Below, one piece after another: positions 53,701 through 62,124 of a DNA stretch of 64,000 nucleotides; the stretch's first letter is position 1, and the number at the start of each line of letters is the position of its first letter. The DNA comes from Parabacteroides goldsteinii (lineage in GTDB: Bacteria; Bacteroidota; Bacteroidia; Bacteroidales; Tannerellaceae): contig NZ_JADNBB010000015.1 of assembly GCF_015550595.1 (NCBI RefSeq), positions 62,001 through 126,000 on the forward strand, given 5' to 3'. The notes under the pieces are model-generated. The model was not told where the DNA came from. It did no database searches and saw only the letters and a program-made list of their open reading frames with translations. The translations under genes and the position numbers were made by a program.

Positions 53701-54148
53701 CGAAGGAGAAGGAATTGTCAAGTTCCTGATTCCGGCATTGACTCCGGGGATGCATAAGGCAGAGTTTAAGGTCTGGGATATACAGAATAACTCGACGACA
53801 CAGGAATTTGAATTCGAGGTTGTGGAAGGCTTGAAACCGTATCTGCTGGAATTGTCGGCAACTCCTGTCCCGGCTCGTGAGCAAGTGACTTTCCATCTGT
53901 TCCATAACCGTCCGGAAAGTCAGTTGACCGTCGGGATTATGGTGTACGATATGGTTGGCCGCTTGCAGTGGAGACATGAAGAAACAGGTTCGTCTGAACT
54001 CTTTAAATCGTATACGGTGACCTGGGATCTGACCAATAACAGGGGAGGACGGCTTCGTCCCGGTGTTTATATATATCGTGCAGCGATCAGTTCCGGAGGG
54101 TCTAAGGAGGCGACGGAGGCAAAGAAATTAATAATCCTCGCACAATAA
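50762..54148 (+). CDS. porU: Type IX secretion sortase PorU
   Basis: 1,128 residues from the ATG at 50762, with signal peptide MLRILYTLIISICFLSSVRA. PorU is the outer-membrane cysteine protease that cuts the C-terminal sorting signal from type IX cargo and links the cargo to lipopolysaccharide. The gingipain-like (C25) core shows NYTGHGNTVSW with His near residue 636 and WITATCDFCRF with Cys near 670. The end carries a CTD-like segment (LSATPVPAREQVTF, GVYIYRAAI). It is followed by porV in the same order as in Porphyromonas gingivalis, and its upstream neighbour ends in a short repeat. Confidence 0.93.
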   Translation: MLRILYTLIISICFLSSVRADGSIYAAKSVLSSGKWVKVQVEEDGIYKLSYADLRSMGFSDPAKVSVHGYGGWILDEDFSNPYIDDVPAVATWRGDDYLLFYGRGVVKWSYDTVNQCFVHVNNPYSQYGYYFLTDATATKEMESVASAAGASLKVTTFDDYRLHEKDLVSVNNSGRELFGEAMDMTLSRDFSFNNITGITNDDGKVTLRFIAKPISGTGNVTLSVNGSELISRTISYSSSSDEYTKANLAYEVADWKGDKSANVKVNVRYGQYGHKNVYLDYIRLQMKRELQPYGACTFFRSLASVGNPSRFVIQNANANTLVFDVTDAVNPKRMETELSGSELSFSIPGGTLREFALVQRNQSLPTPKVVGDVTNQDLHALPQTDMIIIAQPGLTSQAERLAEAHRDRDGLTVQVVTPEVIYNEFSSGTPDATAYRRFMKMFYDRQTSESDAPKYLLLFGDGAFDNRFLTSSWQNVTTSNMLLTYQTDESLDDKSYVIDDYFGFLDDSNNGKGLIASKIDIGIGRFPVRTVTEAANMVNKVINYMDNNETGSWKNNVCFVADDGNNADSYMIQHAEQADQLGEYINTSHPEFMVNKIYFDSYKKDISGGLSTYPAVKTDIQKLLKSGQLLINYTGHGNTVSWSDEQVLTESDITKSTYPRLPIWITATCDFCRFDAPVTSAGEQVFLNKVSGGIGLFTTTRVAYSSPNFSINDNLIRNLFEKKNGRRLTLGEVMKATKRALGSTRYKLGFALIGDPAMKLCYPEYRMNVTAINGEPVTNEPVTFKALQKITVEGEVLNPDGNVATDFSGLLNPTVLDSRVSYETLDNNNTGKTFKYTDYSNILFIGNDSVRLGKFSFTFTVPKDISYSNEFGKMNLYASDETSQIEAQGAYLNYRVGGTDDNADNDKDGPEVRALYLNDSTFVSGGQVNTTPFFVARLWDKSGVNITGSSIGHDMMLIIDGNPALSYNLNSYYELVAGSEGEGIVKFLIPALTPGMHKAEFKVWDIQNNSTTQEFEFEVVEGLKPYLLELSATPVPAREQVTFHLFHNRPESQLTVGIMVYDMVGRLQWRHEETGSSELFKSYTVTWDLTNNRGGRLRPGVYIYRAAISSGGSKEATEAKKLIILAQ

Positions 54149-54220
54149 AGTAAAACAAAATCAGTTTATATGTTCGTAAGGCAGGTTTGTTACTTGCCGC
54201 GTATTTAACAGGAATATAGT

Positions 54221-55423
54221 ATGATAAAGAATTCAAGAATTAGTACAACACTTATAGTAGTTTTCAGTTTACTGACCGTATTTACTACGTGGGCGGAAGA
54301 TAATGGAAAAAGCAAATTCGCTCCGGTCAATACAGCAGTACCTTCTCTTTCTATTGCCCCCGATGCTCGTGCCGGTGCGATGGGGGATAATGGAGCGTCT
54401 ACTACTCCGGATATAAACTCACAATACTGGAACCCTGCCAAGTATGCTTTTATGTACAGCAAGGCCGGTGTGTCTTTGTCATATACTCCCTGGTTGCGCA
54501 AATTGGTTAATGACGTGGCTTTGGCTAATCTTTCCGGTTATTATAAGATAGGTGACAATGATTTGCAGGCGATAGGTGCTTCCCTGCGTTACTTTTCGCT
54601 GGGTGATATATCTTCCAGCAGTACCGGTAATCCGGAGGATCAGGGATATTCTGTAAGTCCTTATGAAATGGCATTCGATGTCAGTTACAGCCGTAAATTG
54701 TCCGAATCTTATTCTATGGCCGTAGCTATGCGTTATATCCGTTCGGATATGGGACAGGATGCGCAAGATGAAAGTCGTGTTCCCGGTAATGCTTTCGCAG
54801 CCGATATTGCCGGTTATCTGGAAAAGTATGTGGTTCTGGGACAGGCAGAGGCTTTATGGAGCTTAGGTTTTAATGTGTCTAATATCGGTACCAAAATATC
54901 TTATAATGGTGGTACTACCAATGAATTCTTGCCTACAACTCTTCGTTTGGGAACAGGTTTGCTTTATCCGATCGACGATTTTAACCGGATTGGTTTATAT
55001 CTTGATTTGAGTAAATATCTGGTACCGAGTCTGCCTTACCTGACTGAAGGGGCAACGGATGAAGAGCGTGCCGAATATGATAAAAAGAAGCTGGAATATA
55101 ATGATGTATCCGGTATCTCCGGTATCTTCAAATCTTTTGGAGACTCACCTGATGGTTTCAAAGGCGAATTGCAGGAAGTGATGGTTTCGATCGGTGCTGA
55201 ATACAGCTATAACGATCAGTTTTTCTTGCGTGGAGGTTATTTCTATGAGAATGCCAACAAAGGTAACCGTCAGTATTTCTCTGTCGGAGCCGGTTTCCGT
55301 ATGAGCGTATTCCAGTTGGATGCCGCTTACCTGGTAAGTACAGTTCAGAGTAACCCGTTAGACCAGACGTTGCGCTTTACCTTGTCGTTCGATATGGACG
55401 GAATCAAGAACCTGTTTCGGTAA
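54221..55423 (+). CDS. porV: Type IX secretion shuttle protein PorV
   Basis: 400 residues, a predicted 14-strand outer-membrane barrel. Signal peptide MIKNSRISTTLIVVFSLLTV. Marks of the family are APDARAGAMGDNGASTTPD, SQYWNPAKYAF, and LSYTPWLRKLV. PorV shuttles cargo between the translocon and the PorU attachment complex. It lies 72 bases after porU on the same strand. Confidence 0.94.
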   Translation: MIKNSRISTTLIVVFSLLTVFTTWAEDNGKSKFAPVNTAVPSLSIAPDARAGAMGDNGASTTPDINSQYWNPAKYAFMYSKAGVSLSYTPWLRKLVNDVALANLSGYYKIGDNDLQAIGASLRYFSLGDISSSSTGNPEDQGYSVSPYEMAFDVSYSRKLSESYSMAVAMRYIRSDMGQDAQDESRVPGNAFAADIAGYLEKYVVLGQAEALWSLGFNVSNIGTKISYNGGTTNEFLPTTLRLGTGLLYPIDDFNRIGLYLDLSKYLVPSLPYLTEGATDEERAEYDKKKLEYNDVSGISGIFKSFGDSPDGFKGELQEVMVSIGAEYSYNDQFFLRGGYFYENANKGNRQYFSVGAGFRMSVFQLDAAYLVSTVQSNPLDQTLRFTLSFDMDGIKNLFR

Positions 55424-55450
55424 TTAATAATTAATAATGAACAATTAATA

Positions 55451-55948
55451 ATGAAGATACGGGTAGGATTCGGGTATGACGTGCATGCATTGGTGGCCGA
55501 TCGTGAACTGTGGATGGGAGGCATACGTATTGAACATACATTAGGTCTGTTAGGCCATAGTGATGCCGATGTATTGATACATGCTATTTGTGATGCACTG
55601 CTGGGCGCAGCGAATATGCGTGATATCGGTTATCATTTTCCGGATACAGCCGGAGAATATAAGAATATAGACAGCAAGATCTTATTGCGCGACACCATGA
55701 AGTTGCTGCGTGATGCCGGTTACGAACTGGGTAATATCGATGCTACTATTGCGGCAGAACGTCCGAAACTGAATCCTCATATCCCTCTGATGAAGCAGAC
55801 ACTGGCCGAAGTAATGCAAGTGGACGAGGAGGATATTTCCATAAAAGCAACAACGACAGAAAAACTGGGCTTTACAGGCCGTCAGGAGGGTATTGCTGCC
55901 TATGCAACTGTGTTGATCAGCCGCCCTGACCGATCTCCAGTTCGATAA
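55451..55948 (+). CDS. ispF: 2-C-methyl-D-erythritol 2,4-cyclodiphosphate synthase
   Basis: 165 residues. MEP-pathway enzyme making the cyclic diphosphate intermediate for isoprenoids. Motifs: GFGYDVHALV with the metal Asp and His, LGHSDADVLIHAICDALLGA, and TTTEKLGFTGRQEGIAA. It is 27 bases after porV, following AATTAATAAT-type simple repeats. Its last 32 bases overlap the converging HTH gene. Confidence 0.97.
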   Translation: MKIRVGFGYDVHALVADRELWMGGIRIEHTLGLLGHSDADVLIHAICDALLGAANMRDIGYHFPDTAGEYKNIDSKILLRDTMKLLRDAGYELGNIDATIAAERPKLNPHIPLMKQTLAEVMQVDEEDISIKATTTEKLGFTGRQEGIAAYATVLISRPDRSPVR

Positions 55949-56270
55949 TCCGTTTTTCTTTTTCCAGCAGCATCTCCGTTAGTTGCGATATCTGCTTTTT
56001 GAGGCGGACGATCTCTGCATTTTCTTTCGCCTCGTTATCCTTGCCGGAGCCGGGTTTGAGCATTTCACCCTCGCCCTCGATCAACCACTGCATCCGAACA
56101 TTAGGGCAGGTCTTGAGGATGCGCAACACCGTTTTCAATTGCGGATCACAATCGCGGAAGCGTGCCGAGCGGAATGTGGAATAGGGCACTCCGCACCGCC
56201 GTAGAAGAACCCCTGTTTTCATCTTATAATGATCGGCTATCTGCTCGATCCGGTCGTAGAATGTATCCAT
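55917..56270 (-). CDS. CI-repressor-like HTH protein with coiled-coil tail
   Basis: 117 residues from the ATG at 56270 (MDTFYDRIEQIADHYKMKTG); an in-frame start 11 codons upstream is less typical. The DNA-binding part resembles phage CI-type repressors: STFRSARFRDC, then LKTVLRILKTCPNVRMQWLI and GEGEML. About 35 residues of a charged heptad helix follow (EIVRLKKQISQLTEMLLEKE), probably for oligomerisation. Its 3' end overlaps ispF by 32 bases. Its upstream region holds the degenerate repeat array, which may be its operator. Family members are common in Bacteroidales but not characterised. Confidence 0.75.
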   Translation of the reverse strand: MDTFYDRIEQIADHYKMKTGVLLRRCGVPYSTFRSARFRDCDPQLKTVLRILKTCPNVRMQWLIEGEGEMLKPGSGKDNEAKENAEIVRLKKQISQLTEMLLEKEKRIIELEIGQGG

Positions 56271-56316
56271 CTGCTTTCTTGTTTTAAAGATATACGGAGA
56301 CAAATATAGAAAAATA

Positions 56317-56524
56317 GTTGCTAAAGCATCGCTTCTACTGCTGTAAATTGCTCTTGTTGTTTTTAAAACAGCACTTATATCGATGAAAGTTGATGTTTTA
56401 GTTGTATAAGCATCACTTTGACTCTTTGAAATTGATTTCCGGGTTTCTGAAACAGCATTTACATCGTTTGAACTGGTAATCCGTGCTTCTAAAGCATCAC
56501 TTATATCATTATAACTGGTAATTT
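56317..56524. repeat. Five degenerate direct repeats of 39-45 bases
   Basis: Units begin near 56317, 56356, 56401, 56441 and 56483, spaced 39, 45, 40 and 42 bases. Each carries a core like AGCATCACTTATATC or AACAGCATTTACATC, then AAnTTG or AACTGG. Between the HTH gene (minus) and yciH (plus). Too degenerate and irregular for CRISPR; more like an operator array. Nothing else is visible in this 338-base gap except the yciH promoter. Confidence 0.6.
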
Positions 56525-56557
56525 ATGTTTCACAATCGTATATTTTGCCGGATATTA

Positions 56558-56587
56558 TTGTAATTTGCCGTTAAATTTGTAGCTTTG
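56558..56587 (+). promoter_or_regulatory. Promoter of yciH
   Basis: TTG (56558-56560), 19 bases, TAGCTTTG (56580-56587), 21 bases before the ATG. A second exact -7 match (TAAATTTG at 56572) lies next to it. Confidence 0.6.
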
Positions 56588-56608
56588 GAACTGATAAAAA
56601 CAAAATGA

Positions 56609-56956
56609 ATGATGAAGAATAACGACTGGAAAGAGCGTCTGGGAGTGATGTATTCTACCAACCCGGACTTTCAATACAATACAGGCGATGAATCGGAGGA
56701 AGATACCCTTCCGAAAGAAAAACAACTCCTGCGTATCTCGTTGGATAAACGTAACCGGGGAGGGAAGGCCGTTACTTTGATTACCGGCTTTCGCGGAACG
56801 ACGGACGATCTCACCTCTCTGGGGAAGTTCCTGAAGGTGAAATGCGGTGTAGGCGGTTCCGCTAAGGACGGGGAGATTATCGTACAGGGCGATCTCCGTC
56901 AGAAAGTGCTCGAGCTGTTGCAAAAAGAAGGCTATGTGAAAAGTCGCGTTATATAA
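56609..56956 (+). CDS. yciH: SUI1/eIF1-like translation factor YciH
   Basis: 115 residues, with the SUI1 core (LDKRNRGGKAVTLITGF, then LKVKCGVGGSAKDGEIIVQG) after an acidic, poorly conserved N-terminus. Relatives of eIF1 in bacteria are non-essential; E. coli YciH has been linked to start-codon choice and stress. It is a single-gene unit with its own promoter, next to an HTH gene and a repeat array that may also regulate it. Confidence 0.92.
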   Translation: MMKNNDWKERLGVMYSTNPDFQYNTGDESEEDTLPKEKQLLRISLDKRNRGGKAVTLITGFRGTTDDLTSLGKFLKVKCGVGGSAKDGEIIVQGDLRQKVLELLQKEGYVKSRVI

Positions 56957-57008
56957 CGTTCGATAATAGCAAGAAGTGAGCTATCCTATAAACAGAAAGG
57001 CTTGCTTG

Positions 57009-57179
57009 TTACAGGTTTATTTGCCGTCTGCTTCAGCTGACGGATTGGTAAAAGCTCTATATCTATGGACTTTAGTCCCATTGCTTACAGGTCTCAATCT
57101 AAGAGAAATGTGGCTAAAGCCAAGAAAAAGACAGCCTATCAAAACCGTCAGCTGAAGCAGACGGCAAATAAACCTGTAA
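57009..57179. repeat. Dispersed hairpin element, copy 2
   Basis: 171 bases with perfect 35-base terminal inverted repeats (57009-57043, 57145-57179; TTACAGGTTTATTTGCCGTC... read inward). Inside are the dyads GGACTTTAGTCC (57067-57078) and TGGCTAAAGCCA (57111-57122). Compared with copy 1 at 32809-32982 it is in the opposite orientation. No ORF. The rest of the 317-base gap is plain AT-rich DNA. Confidence 0.88.
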
Positions 57180-57273
57180 TGGCGAAGTAACATTGATGAG
57201 GGGATAGGCTCGAATTTGACAAATAACGAACATCTATCTTTTTTAATTAAGGACCTAATTGATATAGAATATT

Positions 57274-60200
57274 ATGCTGACTGTTTACAGAGCTTCTGCC
57301 GGGGCAGGTAAAACCCACAAGCTGACGGGTGAATATCTGAATTTGTTATTCACCGGTACGGGTGCGTATCGCCGTATCCTGGCCGTGACATTTACCAATA
57401 AGGCGACCGACGAGATGAAAAGCCGTATTATAGAGGAATTATACAGCCTCTCCGCAGGCCGGAAGTCCGATTACGTCGATTCGTTGAAGTCCGCTTATTC
57501 GCTGACGGAAGAGCAGGTTCGTAAACAGGCTGGCAAGATATTAAGAGATATCCTTCACGACTACTCCTCTTTCAATATCAGTACGATCGACCGGTTCTTC
57601 CAGCAGACCATGCGGGCTTTTACCCGCGAGATCGGTTTGCAGGGCGGTTACGGTATCGAGATGGATCAGGAACTGGTACTGACCTCCGCAATCGATAATC
57701 TACTGGCCGATCTGGAGAAGCCCGAAAGTAAAGAGCTCCTGGGCTGGCTGCTCCGCTTTGCCGAAGATAAGATCGAGAACGGAGGCGAATGGAACCTGCG
57801 TAAAGATATCATGTCTTTGAGTCGTGAAGTATTTAAAGAAAGCTATAAGGCTTCCAGTGATGAAGTCGCCAAAGATATCCGGGATAAGGAAGCACTGGAG
57901 AACTACAAGAATGAGCTGTTCGGCATTATCCGTTCGGTGGAAGCCGAAGCCAAACGTTTAGGTGAAAGAGGCTTGCAGATACTGGGTAAATACGCCCTCC
58001 GTACGACTGACTTTAAAGGAGGCAGCCGTTCCCCGCTTACCTTGCTCGAACGGTTGGAACGGGGAGAGATGAAAGAACCTTCCGCTACGTTTATCAGTCT
58101 GGCCGATAACCTGGAGGGTTGTTTCACCAAGACAACTCCGCAGGGGGCCCGCCAGATCATCGGATGTGCTTTCGAAGACGGGCTGAATGACTGCATCAAG
58201 AATATTGTCGCTTTATTCTCCAACCTGACGGCCTATAATACGGCCCGCGAAATAGTCCGTTATTATTATACCCTCGGAATCCTGACCGATGTCTCCCGCC
58301 AGATCGCCTCTTACCGTGAGGAAAAGAATGTCATGCTGATCGCCGATACCACTGAACTGCTTAACAAAGTGATCGGTGGGAGTGATGCCCCGTTTATCTA
58401 CGAGAAAACCGGTACGCATGTAGATCATTATATGATCGACGAGTTCCAGGATACCAGCGGCATGCAATGGAACAATTTCCGTCCGTTGATAGAAGAAAGC
58501 CTGGCACACGACCGGGCCAACCTGATCGTAGGTGACGTGAAGCAGAGTATCTACCGTTTTCGTAACTCCGACTGGAAACTGTTGGACGAACAGGTACAAA
58601 CCGATTTCTCCACCGAAGAAGTAACGGAAGAAACATTGAAGGAGAACTGGCGTAGTTGCCGGAATATCGTGGAGTTCAATAACACCTTCTTTACCTCTAT
58701 TCCCGCCCTGTTGCAGACTGTGTATAATGAAACGCTGTTGACCTCTTCGCTGAGTGAAGAGCAACGAGCCTCTTTCCTTACCAAGATCATGTCTGCCTAT
58801 GATAAGAGTTACCAACGGGTGCCCCCTCCTTTTCAGCAGAAGGACGGACATGTCAGGATCGAATTCCTGTCGGGTGATGAAGAGAAAGAGTGGAAAGAAG
58901 AAGCACTCGACCGCTTGCCCCAGGTAGTCGAACAGTTACAGGACAACGGTTATGCACTGAAAGATATAGCAATCCTGGTGCGAACCAACATGGAGGGAGC
59001 TATGGTGGCGGATAAGTTGCTTTCCTACAAAGAAGAAAACCCTTCCGACCATTATAATTATGATATTATCTCCGATGAAGCCCTCTTTGTCAGCGGATCG
59101 CCTGCCGTAAGGTTCATGATCGCCCTGTTGCGCTATCTGAAGAACCCCGAAGACAAGATCAACGAACAAACAGCTTTGTATTCTTACCGGATATTAAAGG
59201 ATGAACCGGCAGGAGCGGATCGTCCGGATGTCTGTTCCGTAGAAACGACCGGACTGGCTTTCCCGCCGGAGATCGCTTCCGAATTGCAGGCCCTTTCCCG
59301 CCAGTCGTTGTATGAAATATCGGAAGGACTCTTCCGGCTTTTCTCCGGTCACTTCCAGGATAATGAACAAGTCTTTGTACAGGCTTTTCTTGATATGGTG
59401 TCCGAATATACCCAAAAGGAAAGTGCCGACCTGAGCCGTTTCCTGAAATGGTGGGATGACGCAGGCTATCGTAAGACGATTGCCACGCCTGACGCACAAA
59501 ATGCGATCCGTATCCTTACCGTCCATAAATCGAAAGGGTTGGGTTTTAAGGTCGTTATCATACCTTTCGGTGATTGGGAGATCGACCATAAACCGACGAA
59601 ACCCGTTATCCTTTGGTGTAAGCCGGATATAAAGCCGTTCGATCGCTTACATTTGGTTCCGGTGCGTTACAGCCAGTCGTTGGGGAATACCATCTTTGCG
59701 GAAGACTATTTCCGTGAACGGTTGCATGCCTTTATCGATAACCTGAATACTTTGTATGTGGCCTTTACACGCTCGAAAGAAGAACTGATCGTCTTTGCCC
59801 CGCGTCCCAAGAAGATAAAAGAAGAGACCGGAGAGGTAGAGAAGATATCGTCTGTCGCCGACGCGCTTTGGGGCGCACTGCACTGGAAAGTAACGGATAC
59901 CAAGCAAGGAGAGTCTTTAATGCCTTTGTCTCCCTCTTTCGATACAAAAGCCGGACTTTTTGAATTAGGAAGCTGGTGGCATCCGTCAGTTGCAAAGGCG
60001 GACGAATCATCCCCGGAAGAAGTAGAAATGATCCGTATCAACTCCATCTCTCCCGACGACCGCCTTCAACTCCGTTTGCATGGTAAAGGCTTTTTCTTTG
60101 ATAATGAGAAGCGGAAACATGGTGCGTTGATGCATGAAGTGTTGAGCCAGATACGAACACGTGCAGATATAGGATCGGCCGTAGAGAGTTACCGTCTGGC

Positions 60201-60537
60201 CGGAGTGATCAATAAAAGTGAAGCTGAAACATTGATCCTTCGTTTAGAGGAACTGCTTAAGACAGTGGAAGTCCTTCCCTGGTATGACGGAACAGCCCGC
60301 GTACTCAACGAAGTGGATATCCTTTTCGGCAAAGGACTGTCTAAACGTCCTGACCGGGTAATGATTACGGACGATAAAGTAGTGGTGGTCGACTATAAGT
60401 TCGGGGATATCCAGGATAAGAGACACCATAACCAGGTAAAGAATTATATGAAGCTGATCCGCCAGATGGGCTACACAAAAGTGGAAGGTTTTCTCTGGTA
60501 TGTCGAACAGGGTAAAATAGAGGTTGTTGATAGTTAA
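57274..60537 (+). CDS. UvrD/AddA-type helicase-nuclease
   Basis: 1,087 residues. Superfamily 1 helicase with the P-loop ASAGAGKTHKL at residue 8, Walker B MIDEFQDTSGMQW near 388, VGDVKQSIYRFR, and the later motif VTVHKSKGLGF near 752. A C-terminal RecB-like nuclease domain is recognisable by HGALMHEVL, RPDRVMI and VVVDYKFGD. This is the architecture of AddA, which with AddB processes double-strand breaks to Chi-like sites for RecA. AddB, often neighbouring in Bacteroidales, is not in this window. Preceded by the hairpin element. Confidence 0.88.
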   Translation: MLTVYRASAGAGKTHKLTGEYLNLLFTGTGAYRRILAVTFTNKATDEMKSRIIEELYSLSAGRKSDYVDSLKSAYSLTEEQVRKQAGKILRDILHDYSSFNISTIDRFFQQTMRAFTREIGLQGGYGIEMDQELVLTSAIDNLLADLEKPESKELLGWLLRFAEDKIENGGEWNLRKDIMSLSREVFKESYKASSDEVAKDIRDKEALENYKNELFGIIRSVEAEAKRLGERGLQILGKYALRTTDFKGGSRSPLTLLERLERGEMKEPSATFISLADNLEGCFTKTTPQGARQIIGCAFEDGLNDCIKNIVALFSNLTAYNTAREIVRYYYTLGILTDVSRQIASYREEKNVMLIADTTELLNKVIGGSDAPFIYEKTGTHVDHYMIDEFQDTSGMQWNNFRPLIEESLAHDRANLIVGDVKQSIYRFRNSDWKLLDEQVQTDFSTEEVTEETLKENWRSCRNIVEFNNTFFTSIPALLQTVYNETLLTSSLSEEQRASFLTKIMSAYDKSYQRVPPPFQQKDGHVRIEFLSGDEEKEWKEEALDRLPQVVEQLQDNGYALKDIAILVRTNMEGAMVADKLLSYKEENPSDHYNYDIISDEALFVSGSPAVRFMIALLRYLKNPEDKINEQTALYSYRILKDEPAGADRPDVCSVETTGLAFPPEIASELQALSRQSLYEISEGLFRLFSGHFQDNEQVFVQAFLDMVSEYTQKESADLSRFLKWWDDAGYRKTIATPDAQNAIRILTVHKSKGLGFKVVIIPFGDWEIDHKPTKPVILWCKPDIKPFDRLHLVPVRYSQSLGNTIFAEDYFRERLHAFIDNLNTLYVAFTRSKEELIVFAPRPKKIKEETGEVEKISSVADALWGALHWKVTDTKQGESLMPLSPSFDTKAGLFELGSWWHPSVAKADESSPEEVEMIRINSISPDDRLQLRLHGKGFFFDNEKRKHGALMHEVLSQIRTRADIGSAVESYRLAGVINKSEAETLILRLEELLKTVEVLPWYDGTARVLNEVDILFGKGLSKRPDRVMITDDKVVVVDYKFGDIQDKRHHNQVKNYMKLIRQMGYTKVEGFLWYVEQGKIEVVDS

Positions 60538-60613
60538 TAGAGGTGTTTTATCCTTTTTTATTCAGTAAATAGCCGAAATACGCTTCATTTGTCAATTGTC
60601 GGCAGTCAATTGT

Positions 60614-60643
60614 TTTGTTATTCCACAAAAATGAATACTTTTG
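60614..60643 (+). promoter_or_regulatory. Promoter of psd
   Basis: TTTG (60614-60617), 18 bases, then TACTTTTG (60636-60643), 35 bases before the psd ATG. Confidence 0.6.
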
Positions 60644-60677
60644 CAGATTGTAATAAAAACGCAGTTTTAGGAAAAGA

Positions 60678-61352
60678 ATGAAAGTACATAAAGAAGGAAC
60701 AGGTCTACTACTTACGTTATTTACGGTGTTGTTTATCGTGAATGTCGCAATATACCATACCGTCAGCAAGGAGGCGTTGTTCTATTCTGTTGCATCGGTA
60801 TCGGCCATTCTCTTTCTATTGGTACTGAATTTTTTCCGTAGTCCGTTCCGTCGTTTCCCTTACGACTCCGAAGGACTGGTGATTGCCCCTGCCGATGGTA
60901 CGATCGTTGCCATTGAAGAGGTGATGGAGAATGAGGTCCTTCACCGGAAGTGTTTACAGATATCTATCTTTATGTCTGTGTTCAATGTACATGCCAACTG
61001 GTTTCCGGTAAACGGGACGGTGAAACATGTTTCTCATAATAACGGACGGTTCATGGCTGCCTATCTGCCCAAGAGCAGTACCGAAAACGAGCGTTCTGCT
61101 GTTGTTATCACTACCAAGAATGGAACAGATGTGCTGGCCCGCCAGATTGCAGGCGCACTTGCGCGGCGTATCGTTACTTATGCGAAGGTAGGAGAGAAAT
61201 GTCATGTTGACGAACAAATGGGTTTTATCAAATTCGGGTCGCGTGTAGATGTCTATTTACCTGTCGGAACTGAAGTTCTGATCGAGATGGATCAAAAGGT
61301 TACCGGTAATCAGACTCCGATTGCACGTTTGAGCAAATGTCCGTGCGAATAA
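60678..61352 (+). CDS. psd: Phosphatidylserine decarboxylase proenzyme
   Basis: 224 residues, the short form. Decarboxylates phosphatidylserine to phosphatidylethanolamine, using a pyruvoyl group formed by self-cleavage at the Gly-Ser of GFIKFGSRVDV near residue 177. Two hydrophobic N-terminal helices (about 10-50) anchor it. It is directly followed by pssA, which makes the substrate, so the pair works as a phosphatidylethanolamine module. Confidence 0.93.
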   Translation: MKVHKEGTGLLLTLFTVLFIVNVAIYHTVSKEALFYSVASVSAILFLLVLNFFRSPFRRFPYDSEGLVIAPADGTIVAIEEVMENEVLHRKCLQISIFMSVFNVHANWFPVNGTVKHVSHNNGRFMAAYLPKSSTENERSAVVITTKNGTDVLARQIAGALARRIVTYAKVGEKCHVDEQMGFIKFGSRVDVYLPVGTEVLIEMDQKVTGNQTPIARLSKCPCE

Positions 61353-61374
61353 GGCCCTGAAAATATACGAAACA

Positions 61375-62070
61375 ATGAATATCAGAAAACATATTCCTAA
61401 CTCAATTACTTGTTTGAGTCTTATTTCCGGCTGTATAGCCAGTGTAATGGCGTTGCAGGGAAATCTGTTGTGGGCAGCTATATGGATCATTATCGCTGCT
61501 GTGTTCGACTTCCTGGATGGTTTTGCCGCCCGTTTGCTGAAAGCTTATTCCCCGATGGGGAAAGAGCTCGACTCCCTTTCGGATATGGTAAGCTTTGGTG
61601 TTGCACCCGGTATGATCGTGTTCTGGATGCTGGGCCAGGCCAGTCTTCCTTTGGGAGAGATAGGACGTTACATCCCTTATCTGGCTTTTGTGATCCCGGC
61701 TTTCTCCGGTTTGCGTCTGGCCAAATTTAATATCGACGAACGGCAGACAACTTCTTTTATCGGTATGCCGGTTCCGGCACATGCGTTGTTCTGGGCCTCG
61801 GTCGGATATTCATTGTCTCCTTTGAGCCAGGCTAATCATGTCCTGTTTATTGTGATTACATTGGTGGTGGCGTTGGCTACCTCTTTATTGCTTGTGTCTG
61901 AGATACCCATGTTCTCGTTAAAGATCAAGTCGGTTGGCTGGAAAGGTAATGAAAGACGCTATATATTAGTCGTTTGCGCAGTCTTGTTCGTTGCCTTCTT
62001 CGGTATGCTTGGTATAGCCGGAACGATTCTTCTCTATATCCTCTTGTCTATTTTTAACAGAAGACACTAA
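61375..62070 (+). CDS. pssA: CDP-diacylglycerol--serine O-phosphatidyltransferase
   Basis: 231 residues with about seven hydrophobic helices. The CDP-alcohol phosphotransferase signature DG-x2-AR-x8-G-x3-D-x3-D is met by DGFAARLLKAYSPMG and KELDSLSD. Makes phosphatidylserine for Psd; starts 22 bases after psd. Confidence 0.94.
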   Translation: MNIRKHIPNSITCLSLISGCIASVMALQGNLLWAAIWIIIAAVFDFLDGFAARLLKAYSPMGKELDSLSDMVSFGVAPGMIVFWMLGQASLPLGEIGRYIPYLAFVIPAFSGLRLAKFNIDERQTTSFIGMPVPAHALFWASVGYSLSPLSQANHVLFIVITLVVALATSLLLVSEIPMFSLKIKSVGWKGNERRYILVVCAVLFVAFFGMLGIAGTILLYILLSIFNRRH

Positions 62071-62124
62071 ACAAGAGGTTTGGTCTATGTGTTTCTCTTA
62101 TAAACCAACTAAGTAACGAATATT

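Noticed and set aside
56317-56524. Possible CRISPR array
   Set aside because: Units are degenerate, spacing varies from 39 to 45 bases, there are no unique spacers between identical repeats and no cas genes.
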